The translations under genes were made by a program, and so were the position numbers. This document shows positions 45,634 to 55,500 of a DNA stretch of 64,000 bases, in pieces. Source of the DNA: an uncultured Massilia sp. GTDB taxonomy: Bacteria; Pseudomonadota; Gammaproteobacteria; Burkholderiales; Burkholderiaceae. The notes beneath the pieces are model-generated. The model saw only the letters and a list, made by a program, of their open reading frames with translations. It was not told where the DNA came from and searched no databases. The number at the start of each line of letters is the position of its first letter. Position 1 is the first letter of the stretch. The DNA lies in NCBI GenBank assembly GCA_946481275.1, contig CAMLMV010000009.1:112101-176100 (forward strand), written 5' to 3'.

Positions 45634-46094
45634 CGCACGCCGTTGATGTAGAGGGTCGGGGTGCCGGTCGCGCCGTCGTGGTGGGCGCGTTCGGCATCCG
45701 CCTGCACGCGCGCGCGGTGGCGGCGGTCCAGGACCTCGGTGCGAAAGCGCTCGATGTCGAGATCGATGCTTTCCGCCAGCACGGCGAGGTCCTGCTTGTC
45801 GAATACCTGGCGCTGCTGCTCGTACAGCGCGTCGTGCATGTCCCAGAACCGGCCCTGGCTGCCGGCGGCCTCGGCCGCTTCCGACGCCAGCTCGGCCAGC
45901 GGGTGCAGGTGCGTCAACGGCAGGTGGCGGTAGACCAGGCGGATGCCGCCGAACCGTTCGCCCAGGTCGCGCAGCGCGAAGTGGGCGCGGGCGCTGTACG
46001 GGCACTGGAAGTCCGCGTATTCGATCACCGTCAGCGCGGCATTTGCCGGGCCGCGCACATGTTCGTCGTTGCCAATCTCGTCAACTCGTTTCAT
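45570..46094 (-). CDS. DsbA-family thioredoxin-fold protein with a single active-site cysteine (CPYS)
   Basis: The protein has 174 residues from the ATG at 46094 (AGGAG six bases upstream). The thioredoxin fold has [13 protein letters not shown] where the second catalytic Cys is Ser, and a cis-Pro loop [13 protein letters not shown]. There is no signal peptide, so it is cytoplasmic. A monothiol CxxS centre cannot form the usual intramolecular disulfide; such proteins may work in glutathione-linked or isomerase-like chemistry. It resembles the DsbA/NhaA-C-terminal-type thioredoxins. Its 3' end overlaps hppA by 64 bp on the opposite strand. Confidence 0.85.
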   Translation of the reverse strand: MKRVDEIGNDEHVRGPANAALTVIEYADFQCPYSARAHFALRDLGERFGGIRLVYRHLPLTHLHPLAELASEAAEAAGSQGRFWDMHDALYEQQRQVFDKQDLAVLAESIDLDIERFRTEVLDRRHRARVQADAERAHHDGATGTPTLYINGVRYRGDSDRASLESALSEALGR

Positions 46095-46292
46095 TCATGT
46101 CTCCTGGTCGCGTCGAGGCGCCATCATGACATGGCATCGGAAATTGTGTAGTAAATTTTCACCCGGAAAGAAGATAGGTGTAAAAACAAAACAGATGGCG
46201 ACGAGTTAGCCTCCGTTGCGGTACAGTAGCGTCATCAGCGGTTTTGTTTATTGAACAAGCCGCGCCAGCTTACTAACCAAATGGAGAAAACC

Positions 46293-46490
46293 ATGACGAC
46301 CAATCTGGGAGGAAAGGGCGTAACCGACGCCCGCGGCCTTGAGCCCACCGACGCACCGCGCCAGGACAGCATGCAGCTGGCCGAGGGCGCCGAACGCGCC
46401 GAACTGCAGCGCGCGCTGCTCGTCTACGGCATGGCCGGCGCACTGGGCGCCGATCACGCACGCAGCGCCATGAACGACACGCGCGCCTGA
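46293..46490 (+). CDS. Small hypothetical protein
   Basis: The protein has 65 residues from the ATG at 46293, which has GGAG six bases upstream; in-frame ATGs at 46251 and 46281 are weaker. The composition is acidic and Ala-rich (EGAERAELQRALLVYGMAGALGADHARSA) with one predicted helix and no motif. A strong terminator follows directly, which supports it as a real transcribed unit. Function unknown. Confidence 0.6.
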   Translation: MTTNLGGKGVTDARGLEPTDAPRQDSMQLAEGAERAELQRALLVYGMAGALGADHARSAMNDTRA

Positions 46491-46509
46491 CGCCGCCGCG
46501 TCGATAACG

Positions 46510-46535
46510 AACGGGACCCGCGGGGTCCCGTTTTT
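46510..46535 (+). terminator. Intrinsic terminator of the small hypothetical gene
   Basis: The stem CGGGACCC/GGGTCCCG with a 3-nt loop is followed by five T. Confidence 0.85.
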
Positions 46536-46539
46536 CATT

Positions 46540-47838
46540 TCAGAACACGCACATGCGATCCGCTTCCTCGCGCAGCCACGGCCGGAAATCCGGATGCGCG
46601 ATGCCGATCAGCGCCTGCGCGCGCTGCTTCGCCGACTTGCCGCGCAATTGCGCCACGCCCCATTCCGTGACCACGTAGTTGACGTCGTTCTTGCTCGTCG
46701 TGGCGTGCGTGCCCGGCGCCAGGGTCGGCACGATGCGCGAGACGGTGCCGTCCTTCGCCGTGGACGGCAGCACGATGAACGACTTGCCGCCGCGCGACCG
46801 GTTTGCCGCGCGCACGAAATCCACCTGGCCGCCCGTGCCGGAATAGGGCAGGTGCCCGATGCTTTCGCTGCCGCACTGGCCGAGCAGGTCGACCTGCAGG
46901 CTCGCGTTGATCGACACGAGCTTGTCGTTCTGCCCCGCGATGTACGGATCGTTCGTGAAGTTCGACGGGTGCATCTCCAGCATCGGATTGTGGTGCATGA
47001 AGTCGTACAGGCGGCGCGAGCCGAGCGCGAACGTCGCCACCATCTTGCCCGGCAACAGCGTCTTGCGGCGGTTGTTGACGGCGCCCGCTTCCACGAGTTT
47101 CAAAATACCGTCGCCGATCATTTCCGTGTGGATGCCGAGGTCGCGCTTGTCCGTCAGCTGCATGACGACGGCGTCCGGAATGCCGCCGTAGCCGATCTGC
47201 AGGGTGGAACCGTCCTCGATGTGCTCGGCCACGAGACGGCCGATCGCTTCCTGCACGGGCCCGATGTGGGGGAGGCCCACTTCCATGATCGGGTCTTCGC
47301 TTTCGACCAGCGCCGTGACCTGCGAGATGTGCACGTGGCACTGGCCGTGCGTGAACGGGACGTGCGGATTCACTTCCAGCACGACGGCGCGCGCCTTCGC
47401 GACGGCCGCCATCGTGTAATCCGTGCCGAGGCTGAGCGCGAAGTGGCCGGAGGCGCTCATCGGCGACGCCATCGCGAATACGACGTCCGCCGGCATCAGG
47501 CCACGCTCGATCAGCATCGGGATCTCGGAAAAATAATTCGGGATGAAATCGCACCAGCCGCCCTGGCCGCCGGCGCGCGACGCCCCGCCGAAGAACAGCG
47601 CCGCGTGGCGCACATGGGGCCGGCATTCGGGCGCGAAATAGCCATACTTGCGCATCGCGAGAATCTGCGCCACCTGGACGTCGTGAAAGCCCCGGCATTC
47701 CTGGGACAACGCGTGCAGCAGGACAGGCGGTTCGCCGACACCGGTCGGGACGACGATCATGTCGCCGTCGCGGACGTGGTTGAGGGCGTCGAAGGCACTG
47801 CCGCGTTTGGCGCGATACATCTCCTGCAGGGTCTGCAT
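46540..47838 (-). CDS. Acetyl-CoA hydrolase / 4-hydroxybutyrate CoA-transferase family protein
   Basis: The protein has 432 residues with the two-domain fold of class I CoA-transferases. The catalytic-Glu region is LGIHTEMIGDGILKLVEAGAV in overlapping blocks. A glycine-rich GYGGIPDAV and the late VTEWGVAQLRGKS are family hallmarks. It moves CoA between short-chain acids or hydrolyses acyl-CoA. The exact donor and acceptor are unknown. It is a single minus-strand gene; the adk-style terminator at 46510-46535 lies just beyond its stop codon on the opposite strand. Confidence 0.88.
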   Translation of the reverse strand: MQTLQEMYRAKRGSAFDALNHVRDGDMIVVPTGVGEPPVLLHALSQECRGFHDVQVAQILAMRKYGYFAPECRPHVRHAALFFGGASRAGGQGGWCDFIPNYFSEIPMLIERGLMPADVVFAMASPMSASGHFALSLGTDYTMAAVAKARAVVLEVNPHVPFTHGQCHVHISQVTALVESEDPIMEVGLPHIGPVQEAIGRLVAEHIEDGSTLQIGYGGIPDAVVMQLTDKRDLGIHTEMIGDGILKLVEAGAVNNRRKTLLPGKMVATFALGSRRLYDFMHHNPMLEMHPSNFTNDPYIAGQNDKLVSINASLQVDLLGQCGSESIGHLPYSGTGGQVDFVRAANRSRGGKSFIVLPSTAKDGTVSRIVPTLAPGTHATTSKNDVNYVVTEWGVAQLRGKSAKQRAQALIGIAHPDFRPWLREEADRMCVF

Positions 47839-47984
47839 GGTCGTCTCCTGTGTGTTTTTGTTTGTAAAACATGCACCGTGGCAGCTTAACAGCGTGGCGC
47901 AGGAAACTGACGCGCACCTGACGCACAGCAGCGCGCCGGCAAGGCGGCGCGCGGCCGATAATGGAACGCGAGGAGCGACCCATC

Positions 47985-48587
47985 ATGGAACCGAAACGAT
48001 ATGTACTGACTGCATGCATGCTGCTGACATGGTCGTGCATGGCGCCCGCGCAGAACCAGGCCCAGCGTACGGAGCAGGCCAACCGCGACGCCACCGTGGC
48101 CGATGAAGCGAGCACGGCCAAGCCGGCGCGCACGCCGCCGCCCGCGACGCTGAGCTATGGCCCCGTGCTGAACCCGCGCGCGCAGGAGGGCGCCGACGCT
48201 GTCCGCAAGGACCCGGCCGAGGTGCACGATGAAGCGGACACGCTGACCCGCCAGGTTCAGCCGTCAGATAAGCAACTAACCGACAAGCAGATCGAAGAGC
48301 TGCGCCGCCGCGCTGCGCGCCGCCATCCGGCGTGGCAGGGAGAGGGGGCGATGGCGCCGCGGCCGCTGCGGTCCGGCGCGACGCCGCCGGCAACCGTCGC
48401 TGTACCGATTCCGCCGCGGGCGACCGCGCCGCAGCCGACCGTGCCCGGCACCAGTGTCATCCGCGGCTGCCAGGGCATCGTTTGCACGGATGGGGCCGGC
48501 AATACGTTCAACGCCAGTGGCAATGCCGGCGTCAACAGTACCGGCCGCGCATGTGCGCGGAACGGGACTACCGTCACATGTTTTTGA
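47985..48587 (+). CDS. Secreted Pro/Ala-rich hypothetical protein
   Basis: The protein has 200 residues from the ATG at 47985 (GAGGAG upstream) with a signal peptide-like start (YVLTACMLLTWSCMAPAQ). A lipobox is possible at LTWSC. A low-complexity Pro/Ala and charged region follows. The C-terminal end is a compact Cys-containing segment (GCQGIVCTDGAGNTFNASGN). No family is recognised; envelope location is likely. Confidence 0.6.
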   Translation: MEPKRYVLTACMLLTWSCMAPAQNQAQRTEQANRDATVADEASTAKPARTPPPATLSYGPVLNPRAQEGADAVRKDPAEVHDEADTLTRQVQPSDKQLTDKQIEELRRRAARRHPAWQGEGAMAPRPLRSGATPPATVAVPIPPRATAPQPTVPGTSVIRGCQGIVCTDGAGNTFNASGNAGVNSTGRACARNGTTVTCF

Positions 48588-48619
48588 CGTTTCGGCCAAC
48601 CCTCGCTAGAATCTGCTAA

Positions 48620-48641
48620 TTGACGTTTACGTAAACGTAAA
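48620..48641 (+). promoter_or_regulatory. LiuR-like operator palindrome
   Basis: A perfect 16-bp palindrome ACGTTTACGTAAACGT (48623-48638), extended by TTG and AAA, lies 30 bp before the SDR start. It resembles the LiuR (MerR-family) operator that controls branched-chain amino acid and fatty acid degradation genes in betaproteobacteria. Confidence 0.6.
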
Positions 48642-48670
48642 ATGAGCGGAAGATAACGAAAGGGAGACAG

Positions 48671-49435
48671 ATGCAAATCCAGAATAACGTGTTCATCGTG
48701 ACGGGCGGCGCTTCGGGCCTGGGCGCGGCCACCGCGCGCACCATCGTCGAGGCGGGCGGCAAGGTCGTGCTGGCCGACGTGCAACAGGAAGCCGGCACGG
48801 CGCTGGCCGCCGAACTGGGCGCCGCGGCACGTTTCGTGAAATGCGACGTGACGTCGGAAGCGGATGGGCAGGCCGTCGTGGCGGCGGCCCTCGAACTGGG
48901 CAGCCTGCGCGGCCTGGTGAACTGCGCAGGCGTCGCGCCGGCCATCAAGACGGTCGGCAAGGACGGCCCGCATCCGCTGGACGCGTTCCAGCGCGCCATC
49001 AACATCAACCTCGTCGGCACCTTCAACATGTGCCGCCTGGCGGCCGATGCGATGGGCAAGGAAGAGGGCCTGGAACACGGCGAGCGTGGCGTCATCATCA
49101 ACACGGCGTCCGTTGCCGCGTTCGACGGCCAGATCGGCCAGGCCGCATACGGCGCGTCGAAGGCGGGCGTGGCCGGCATGACCCTGCCGATGGCGCGCGA
49201 CCTGTCGCGCAGCGGCATCCGCGTGATGACGATCGCCCCGGGCATCTTCGAGACGCCGATGCTGATGGGCATGCCGCAGGAAGTGCGCGATTCGCTGGGC
49301 AAGATGGTGCCGTTCCCGCCGCGCCTCGGCATGCCGCGCGAGTATGCGCACCTGGCGAAGACCATCATCGAAAACGTCATGCTGAACGGTGAGACGATCC
49401 GCCTGGACGGCGCCATCCGCATGCAGCCGAAGTGA
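48671..49435 (+). CDS. SDR, 3-hydroxyacyl-CoA dehydrogenase type 2 (HSD10-like)
   Basis: The protein has 254 residues. The NAD-binding motif is VTGGASGLG, followed by NCAG, catalytic Ser in INTASVAAF and YGASKAG (Tyr, Lys). The C-terminal DGAIRMQPK is typical of the type 2 3-hydroxyacyl-CoA dehydrogenase (HSD17B10-like) group. It oxidises short branched or straight 3-hydroxyacyl-CoA, as in isoleucine degradation. The LiuR-like site directly upstream fits that pathway. The strong AGGGAGA ribosome site fits the start at 48671. Confidence 0.88.
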   Translation: MQIQNNVFIVTGGASGLGAATARTIVEAGGKVVLADVQQEAGTALAAELGAAARFVKCDVTSEADGQAVVAAALELGSLRGLVNCAGVAPAIKTVGKDGPHPLDAFQRAININLVGTFNMCRLAADAMGKEEGLEHGERGVIINTASVAAFDGQIGQAAYGASKAGVAGMTLPMARDLSRSGIRVMTIAPGIFETPMLMGMPQEVRDSLGKMVPFPPRLGMPREYAHLAKTIIENVMLNGETIRLDGAIRMQPK

Positions 49436-49487
49436 GCCCTTGAGCGATTTCGGGTACGATGCCCTCTGGTATTTCCGGAGAAATCGT

Positions 49488-51281
49488 ATGACCAAGAAGT
49501 TGCTTGCCCTCGCTTTGGGCGGCGTATTGATCGCCGCCCTCAATCCCGCCGTTGCAGTCGCCCAGGACGCCTCGGCGCTGCAGCGCGCCCCCGAGGCCGC
49601 CAGCGGCTACGCCGAGAAGGCCGGCTGGACCGCACGCAAGTACATGGTGGCGGCCGCGAATCCGCTGGCCGTCGAGGCGGGCTACGAGATGCTGAAGCAG
49701 GGCGGCACGGCGATCGACGCGGCCATCGCGACGCAACTGGTCCTCACGCTCGTCGAGCCGCAATCGTCCGGCATCGGCGGCGGCGCGTTCCTGATGTATT
49801 ACGACGGCAAGAAGGTGCAGGCGTTCGACGGCCGCGAGACGGCACCGTCGAAGGCGGACGAGCATCTGTTCCAGCGTCCGGACGGTACGCCGATGTCGCG
49901 TGCCGAAGGCATCGTGGGCGGCCGCTCGACGGGCGCGCCGGGCGTGCTGCGCATGCTGGCGCTCGCGCACCGCCAGCACGGCAAGCTGGCGTGGAAGACC
50001 CTGTTCCAGCCCGCGATCCGCCTGTCGGAACAGGGCTTCGCCGTCAGCCCGCGCCTGAACGCCTTGCTGGCCGGGGACCGGTATCTCCGCAACGACCCGA
50101 CGGCGCGCGCGTACTTCTATGCGCCGGACGGCAAGCCGTGGCCCGTCGGCCACGTGCTGAAGAACCCCGAACTGGCGCGCACCCTGCGCGAACTGGCCGC
50201 CGGCGGCGCCGAGTTGTTTTATACGGGCCGCATCGCGCGCGACATCGAGGCGAAAGTCAAAAGCCACCCGACGAATCCGGGCCTGCTGACGGCCGCCGAC
50301 ATCGCGGCCTATCAACCCAAGCTGCGCGAGCCGGTCTGCAACGACTACCGCGCCTACACGGTGTGCGGCATGCCGCCGCCGTCGTCGGGCGGGATCGCCG
50401 TCGCGCAGATGCTCGGCATGTTCGAGACGCGCGACATGAAGGCGCTGGCGCCGGCCAATGGCATCCCGGGCGCGGACGCCGTGCACGTGTTCTCGGAAGT
50501 GGGCCGTCTCGCGTATGCGGACCGCGACCGCTACGCCGCCGACACGGACTTCGTCCCGCTGCCCGGCCGCGGCGTGCCCGCGCTGCTGGACAAGGGCTAT
50601 CTCACGCAACGCGCCAGCCTCATCAAGCAACGCTCGATGGGCAAGGCGCAAGCCGGCCATCCGCCGGGCGTGGAGATGGCGTGGCACTGGGGCCTGGACA
50701 ATTCGATCGAGGCGCATTCGACGTCGCACATCGTCGCGGTCGATCCGTACGGCGCCGGCCTGTCGATGACGACGAGCGTCGAGGACGCGTTCGGGTCGCG
50801 CCAGATGGTCGACGGCTTCATCCTCAACAACCAGCTGACCGACTTCTCGTTCGATTCGCGCGACGCGAACGGCCCCATCGCCAACCGCGTGGAACCGGGC
50901 AAGCGTCCGCGCAGCGCGATGAGCCCCACGATCGTGTTCGACAAGAAGACGGGCAGATTCGTCGAAGCGGTCGGTTCGCCGGGCGGTCCGTTGATCATCA
51001 ACTACGTGGCCAAGGTCCTCGTCGGCACGCTCGACTGGGGCCTCGACATGCAGCAGGCGATCTCGCTGCCGAACTTCGGCAGCCGCAACGGCCCGACCGA
51101 GTTGGAGGCCGGGCGCTTCCCGCTGTCCGAGGTCAAGGCCCTTCAGGCGCGCGGCCACGACGTGCGCGTGTTCGAGCAGACGTCCGGCCTGCAGGGCATC
51201 GCGCGCATGGAGATTCACGGCGTGCCTTTGTGGTTCGGCGGCGCCGACCCCCGCAGGGAAGGTGTTGCAAAAGGTGACTAA
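49488..51281 (+). CDS. ggt: Gamma-glutamyltransferase
   Basis: The protein has 597 residues from the ATG at 49488 (CGGAG ribosome site), with a signal peptide (KLLALALGGVLIAALNPAVAVAQ in overlapping blocks). It is an Ntn-hydrolase: VEPQSSGIGGGAFLMYYD at the large-subunit start. The autocleavage/catalytic Thr lies in AHSTSHIVAVD, with GSPGGPLIINYV later. It matures into two subunits in the periplasm and moves or hydrolyses the gamma-glutamyl group of glutathione. It lies 52 bp after the SDR gene. Confidence 0.93.
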   Translation: MTKKLLALALGGVLIAALNPAVAVAQDASALQRAPEAASGYAEKAGWTARKYMVAAANPLAVEAGYEMLKQGGTAIDAAIATQLVLTLVEPQSSGIGGGAFLMYYDGKKVQAFDGRETAPSKADEHLFQRPDGTPMSRAEGIVGGRSTGAPGVLRMLALAHRQHGKLAWKTLFQPAIRLSEQGFAVSPRLNALLAGDRYLRNDPTARAYFYAPDGKPWPVGHVLKNPELARTLRELAAGGAELFYTGRIARDIEAKVKSHPTNPGLLTAADIAAYQPKLREPVCNDYRAYTVCGMPPPSSGGIAVAQMLGMFETRDMKALAPANGIPGADAVHVFSEVGRLAYADRDRYAADTDFVPLPGRGVPALLDKGYLTQRASLIKQRSMGKAQAGHPPGVEMAWHWGLDNSIEAHSTSHIVAVDPYGAGLSMTTSVEDAFGSRQMVDGFILNNQLTDFSFDSRDANGPIANRVEPGKRPRSAMSPTIVFDKKTGRFVEAVGSPGGPLIINYVAKVLVGTLDWGLDMQQAISLPNFGSRNGPTELEAGRFPLSEVKALQARGHDVRVFEQTSGLQGIARMEIHGVPLWFGGADPRREGVAKGD

Positions 51282-51352
51282 AAGTCGCTTTAATTGTTAG
51301 CTGAGAAATAATTATTCCCCTCAAGGTCGGCAGAGTTTGCTAATCTTGCTCT

Positions 51353-52522
51353 GTGGATATTGAATGTAAAACGGGTTTGATCCTCAGCGGTGGCGGCGCG
51401 CGCGCGGCCTACCAGGCGGGGGTCCTGCAGGCGATCTCCCGCATCCTGGGGGAGGCGGGCTGGCCCGCCGCGCGCAACCCCTTCGAGATCATCTGCGGCA
51501 CGTCGGCCGGCGCGCTCAACGCGGCCGCGCTGGCCTGCCGCGCCGACGACTTCGGCGACGCCGTCGACCAGTTGGCGGACGTGTGGGAGGGCATCGATGT
51601 CACGCAGGTCTACCGCGCCGATTCGCTGGGCGTGCTGCGCTCCGGCGCGCGCTGGCTGTCGCTGCTGTCGTTCGGCTGGATGCTGCGCCAGTGGCATGCG
51701 GCGCCGCCGACGTCCCTGCTCGACAACACACCGCTCGTGGGCCTGCTGCACCGCATGCTCGACCTGCCGCGCCTGGACGCGGCGCTGGCCAGCGGCTGCC
51801 TGGACGCGCTGGCCGTGACCGCGTCCTCGTACAGCGGCGGCCAGCACGTCACGTTCTACCAGAGCGAACGCGAGATCGCGCCGTGGAAGCGGCACCAGCG
51901 CCTCGCCTTGCAGGGACAGATCGGCGTCGAGCACCTGCTCGCATCGAGCGCCTTGCCGTTCATCTTCCCGGCCGTGCCGTTGTACTTCGACGGCCACCTT
52001 GAATACTGCGGCGACGGTTCGATGCGCCAGCTGGCGCCGATCGCGCCCGCGATCCACCTCGGCGCGCGCCGCGTGCTCGTCGTGGGGGCGGGGCGCATGA
52101 ACGAGACCGTGAACCACCTGCCGGCGCACGTGCGCTATCCGAGCCTGGCGCAGATCGCGGGCCACGCGCTGTCGTCGATCTTCCTGGACGGCCTCGCGAT
52201 GGACATCGAACGCCTGCAGCGCGTCAACGACACGCTGTCCATGCTGCCGGAGGCGGCGCTGGCGAAGACGCCGCTGCGCCGCATCGACCTGCTCGCGATC
52301 GTGCCGTCGGAACGCCTGGACGACATCGCCGCGCGCCATGCGGTCAACCTGCCGGCACCCGTGCGCACCTTGCTGGGCGGGATCGGCGCGATCGAGGCGC
52401 GCGGCGCCTCGCTCGCGTCCTACCTGCTGTTCGAAGGCGGCTACACACGCGAACTGATGGCCCTGGGCCAGCGCGACACCTATTCCCGGCGCCACGACGT
52501 ACTGGAGTTTTTCGAAGCATGA
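51353..52522 (+). CDS. Patatin-like phospholipase
   Basis: The protein has 389 residues from a GTG at 51353. The patatin domain has the oxyanion motif LSGGGARAAYQAGVLQ, the nucleophile in GTSAGALNA, and the dyad Asp in GDGSMRQ. It is an acyl hydrolase on phospholipids, probably cytoplasmic or membrane-associated as no signal peptide is seen. Its TGA overlaps the ATG of the propeller hybrid kinase by 4 bases, so the two are translationally coupled. A lipid or membrane signal may link them, though this is inference. Confidence 0.9.
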   Translation: MDIECKTGLILSGGGARAAYQAGVLQAISRILGEAGWPAARNPFEIICGTSAGALNAAALACRADDFGDAVDQLADVWEGIDVTQVYRADSLGVLRSGARWLSLLSFGWMLRQWHAAPPTSLLDNTPLVGLLHRMLDLPRLDAALASGCLDALAVTASSYSGGQHVTFYQSEREIAPWKRHQRLALQGQIGVEHLLASSALPFIFPAVPLYFDGHLEYCGDGSMRQLAPIAPAIHLGARRVLVVGAGRMNETVNHLPAHVRYPSLAQIAGHALSSIFLDGLAMDIERLQRVNDTLSMLPEAALAKTPLRRIDLLAIVPSERLDDIAARHAVNLPAPVRTLLGGIGAIEARGASLASYLLFEGGYTRELMALGQRDTYSRRHDVLEFFEA

Positions 52523-55500
52523 GACGATGGCTGTTCCTGCTGGTTGCGCTGTTGTGGATCGGGCTCGCCCAGGCCGCGCCGACCCCGACCCTGCGCTTCG
52601 AGCACCTGTCGGTGGACGACGGCCTCGCGCAGGAGTCGGTGCTGTCCATCGTCCAGGATCCGGACGGCTTCATGTGGTTCGGCACCCAATCCGGCCTGTC
52701 GCGCTACGACGGCTACCGCTTCACGAATTTCCGCAACGTCGTCGGCGATCCGAAGACGCTCGCCAACAACTGGGTGCGCGTGCTGTACGTCGACCGCAAG
52801 GGCCGGCTGTGGATCGGCACGGACGGCGGGCTCGATCGCTACGAACCGAAGACCGGCACGTTCACCCATTTCCTGCCGGACGAATCGGCCAAGCGGGGCA
52901 ACGGCAACCGCCACATCCGCGCCATCCTGGACGACGGCAAGGAAGGGTTGTGGCTGGCGACGGCCGACGGCCTGCAGCACTTCGACATCGCGACCGGCCG
53001 CTTCGACACGTGGCACCACGTGCCGGGCGTGCCGGACAGCCTCGCGTCCGACAAGCTGACGGCCCTTGCCCGCTCGCGCGACGGCCGGCTGTGGATCGGC
53101 ACGGCGGCGGGTCTCGACAGCCTCGATCCGGAGCGGATGCATTTCCGCCACCATCCGTCGCCGCGCGGCGGCAAATACGACTTCGTGCAGACGCTGATGG
53201 TCGACGCGGGCCAGGGCCTGTGGGTCGGCAGCATGGGCGGCCTGGAACGCCTGCCGCTCGGGCCGAAGGGCGAGGTGCGCACGTTCGGCGCGGACGACGG
53301 CATGCCGCCGGGCGAGATCAGCGTGCTCTACGAGGATGCCGAGCGCCAGGTGTGGGTCGGCTCGCACGACCGCGGCCTGTACCGCTGGCTGCCCGCGCTG
53401 GGCCGCTTCGAGCGCCATCCGCACCGCATCACCGACAGCTACAGCCTGGGCGATAACCAGGTCACGGCGCTGTACGGCGACCGCGTGGGCACGTTCTGGG
53501 TCGGCACCTGGTACGGCGGCGTGTCGCGCGCGGACATGGGCAGCGGCGGTTTCGCGCGCATCGTGCGCGGCGACGACACGCCGCTCGCGCTGGAAGACAA
53601 CAAGGTGCGCGGCATCGTCGGCGAGGGCGCTGGCCGCCTGTGGCTGGCCACGAACGGCGGCCTGCACCTGTTCGATCCGGCGACCGGCGCGGACCAGGCA
53701 TGGCGCCTGGCCCCCGTCGAAGCGGGGCTGTCGGGCGACGCGATGGCGACGTCGGTGGCGCTCGGCCGCGACGGCACCGTGTGGGTCGGCACGCGCAACG
53801 GCCTCGCGCACTTCGATCCGAAGACCGGCCGCTTCACGCGGCGCGCGCTGTCCACGGACGACGTCGACGCCAACTACGTGCGCAACGTGCACGTCACGCG
53901 CGACGGCACCCTGTGGGCCGCGAGCCGCGGCGGCCTGCACCGCATCGCGCCGGACGGCAAGCTGACCACGTACCAGCACGACCCGACCGCGGCCGCGAGC
54001 CTGGCCGACAACATCGTGCGCCCGATGCTGGAAGACCGCCACGGCCGGTTCTGGGTCGGCACGTTCGACGGCCTGGACCTGCTCGACCGCGCCACCGGCA
54101 AGTTCCGCCACTTCCGCCACGATCCGGACGACCCCACGAGCCTGTCGCACGACGAGGTGCACTACCTGCTGGAAGACCGGCGCGGCGACCTGTGGGTCGG
54201 CACGGCCGTGGGCCTGAACCGCATGGTCATCGGCGCCGACGGCACGCCGCGCTTCCAGCGCTACACGGTGCGCGACGGCATGGCGGACGACGTCGTGGCC
54301 GCGATGCAGGAAGACCTCGACGGCTTCATCTGGGTCTCCAGTTCGAGCGGCCTGCACCGGCTCGACCCGTCCAGCGGCGCCTGGCGCAACTACAACGCGA
54401 CCGACGGCACGATCGAGGGCGCCTATTTCGACGCCTCCGCGCTGCGCTTGGCCGACGGCACGCTCTACTTCGGCGGCAACAACGGCATCACGGCCTTCAA
54501 TCCGCGCGCGCTGCACGACAACCTGATCGCGCCGCGCGCCGTCATCACGGGCCTGCAGATCTTCGGCCAGCCGTGGCAGGACGTCCGTCCGGGCATGCTG
54601 CCGGGTCCCATCGAACGGCTGTCCGGCATCACGCTCACGCCGCAGGATTCCGTGTTCTCGCTGGAGTTCTCGGCGCTGCACTTCGCCGCGCCGGGCCGCA
54701 ACCGCTTCGCCTATCGCCTCGTCGGCTTCGACCAGGACTGGATCGGCGTCGACGCCGGCAAGCGCTTCGCCACGTACACGAACCTCGATCCGGGCAGCTA
54801 CACGTTCCAGGTGCGCGCGGCGAACAAGGACGGCGTCTGGAGCGACGCCGCCGCGACGCTCGAAGTGACGGTGCTGCCGCCGTACTGGAAGACGTGGTGG
54901 TTCCGCACCCTGTGCGCGCTGGTGGTGATCGGCTGCGGCTACGGCGCCTACCGCATCCGCGTGGACGTGCTGCGCCGCCAGAAGGCCATGCTGGAGCAGC
55001 AGGTCAGTGCGCGCACGGAGCGCATCGAGCAGCAGAACCGCCTGCTGGAACGCCAGACCGAGGAATTGCGCGAGCAGGAACGCCAGGTGCGGCGCCGCAC
55101 GAACGAGCTGGCGCTCGCCAACGACGCGCTGCAGGAAAACGAGGAGCGGCTGTACCAGGCCAAGCAGCGCGCGGAAGACGCGACGAGGCAGAAATCCGAA
55201 TTCCTCGCCAACATGAGCCACGAGATGCGCACCCCGCTGGCCGGCGTGATCGGCATGCTGGGCTTCGCGCTGCGCGACACGGCACTGCGCGATTCCACGC
55301 GCGAACAGATCCTGCGCGGCCAGGCGAACGCGCAGTCGCTGCTGGCGATCATCAACGACCTGCTCGACTTTTCCAAGATCGAGGCGGGCAAGTTGACCAT
55401 CGAGAACATCGACTTCGCGCTCGACGAATCGATCGCGCATGTGGCCACCCTGTTCGAGGAACAGGCCGGCGCGCACAGCGTGGGCTTCGCCGTGCGCCTC

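Noticed and set aside
43384..46005. An 873-codon minus-strand open frame across hppA
   Set aside because: It is antisense to the pyrophosphatase and the composition is low-complexity Arg/Asp/His.
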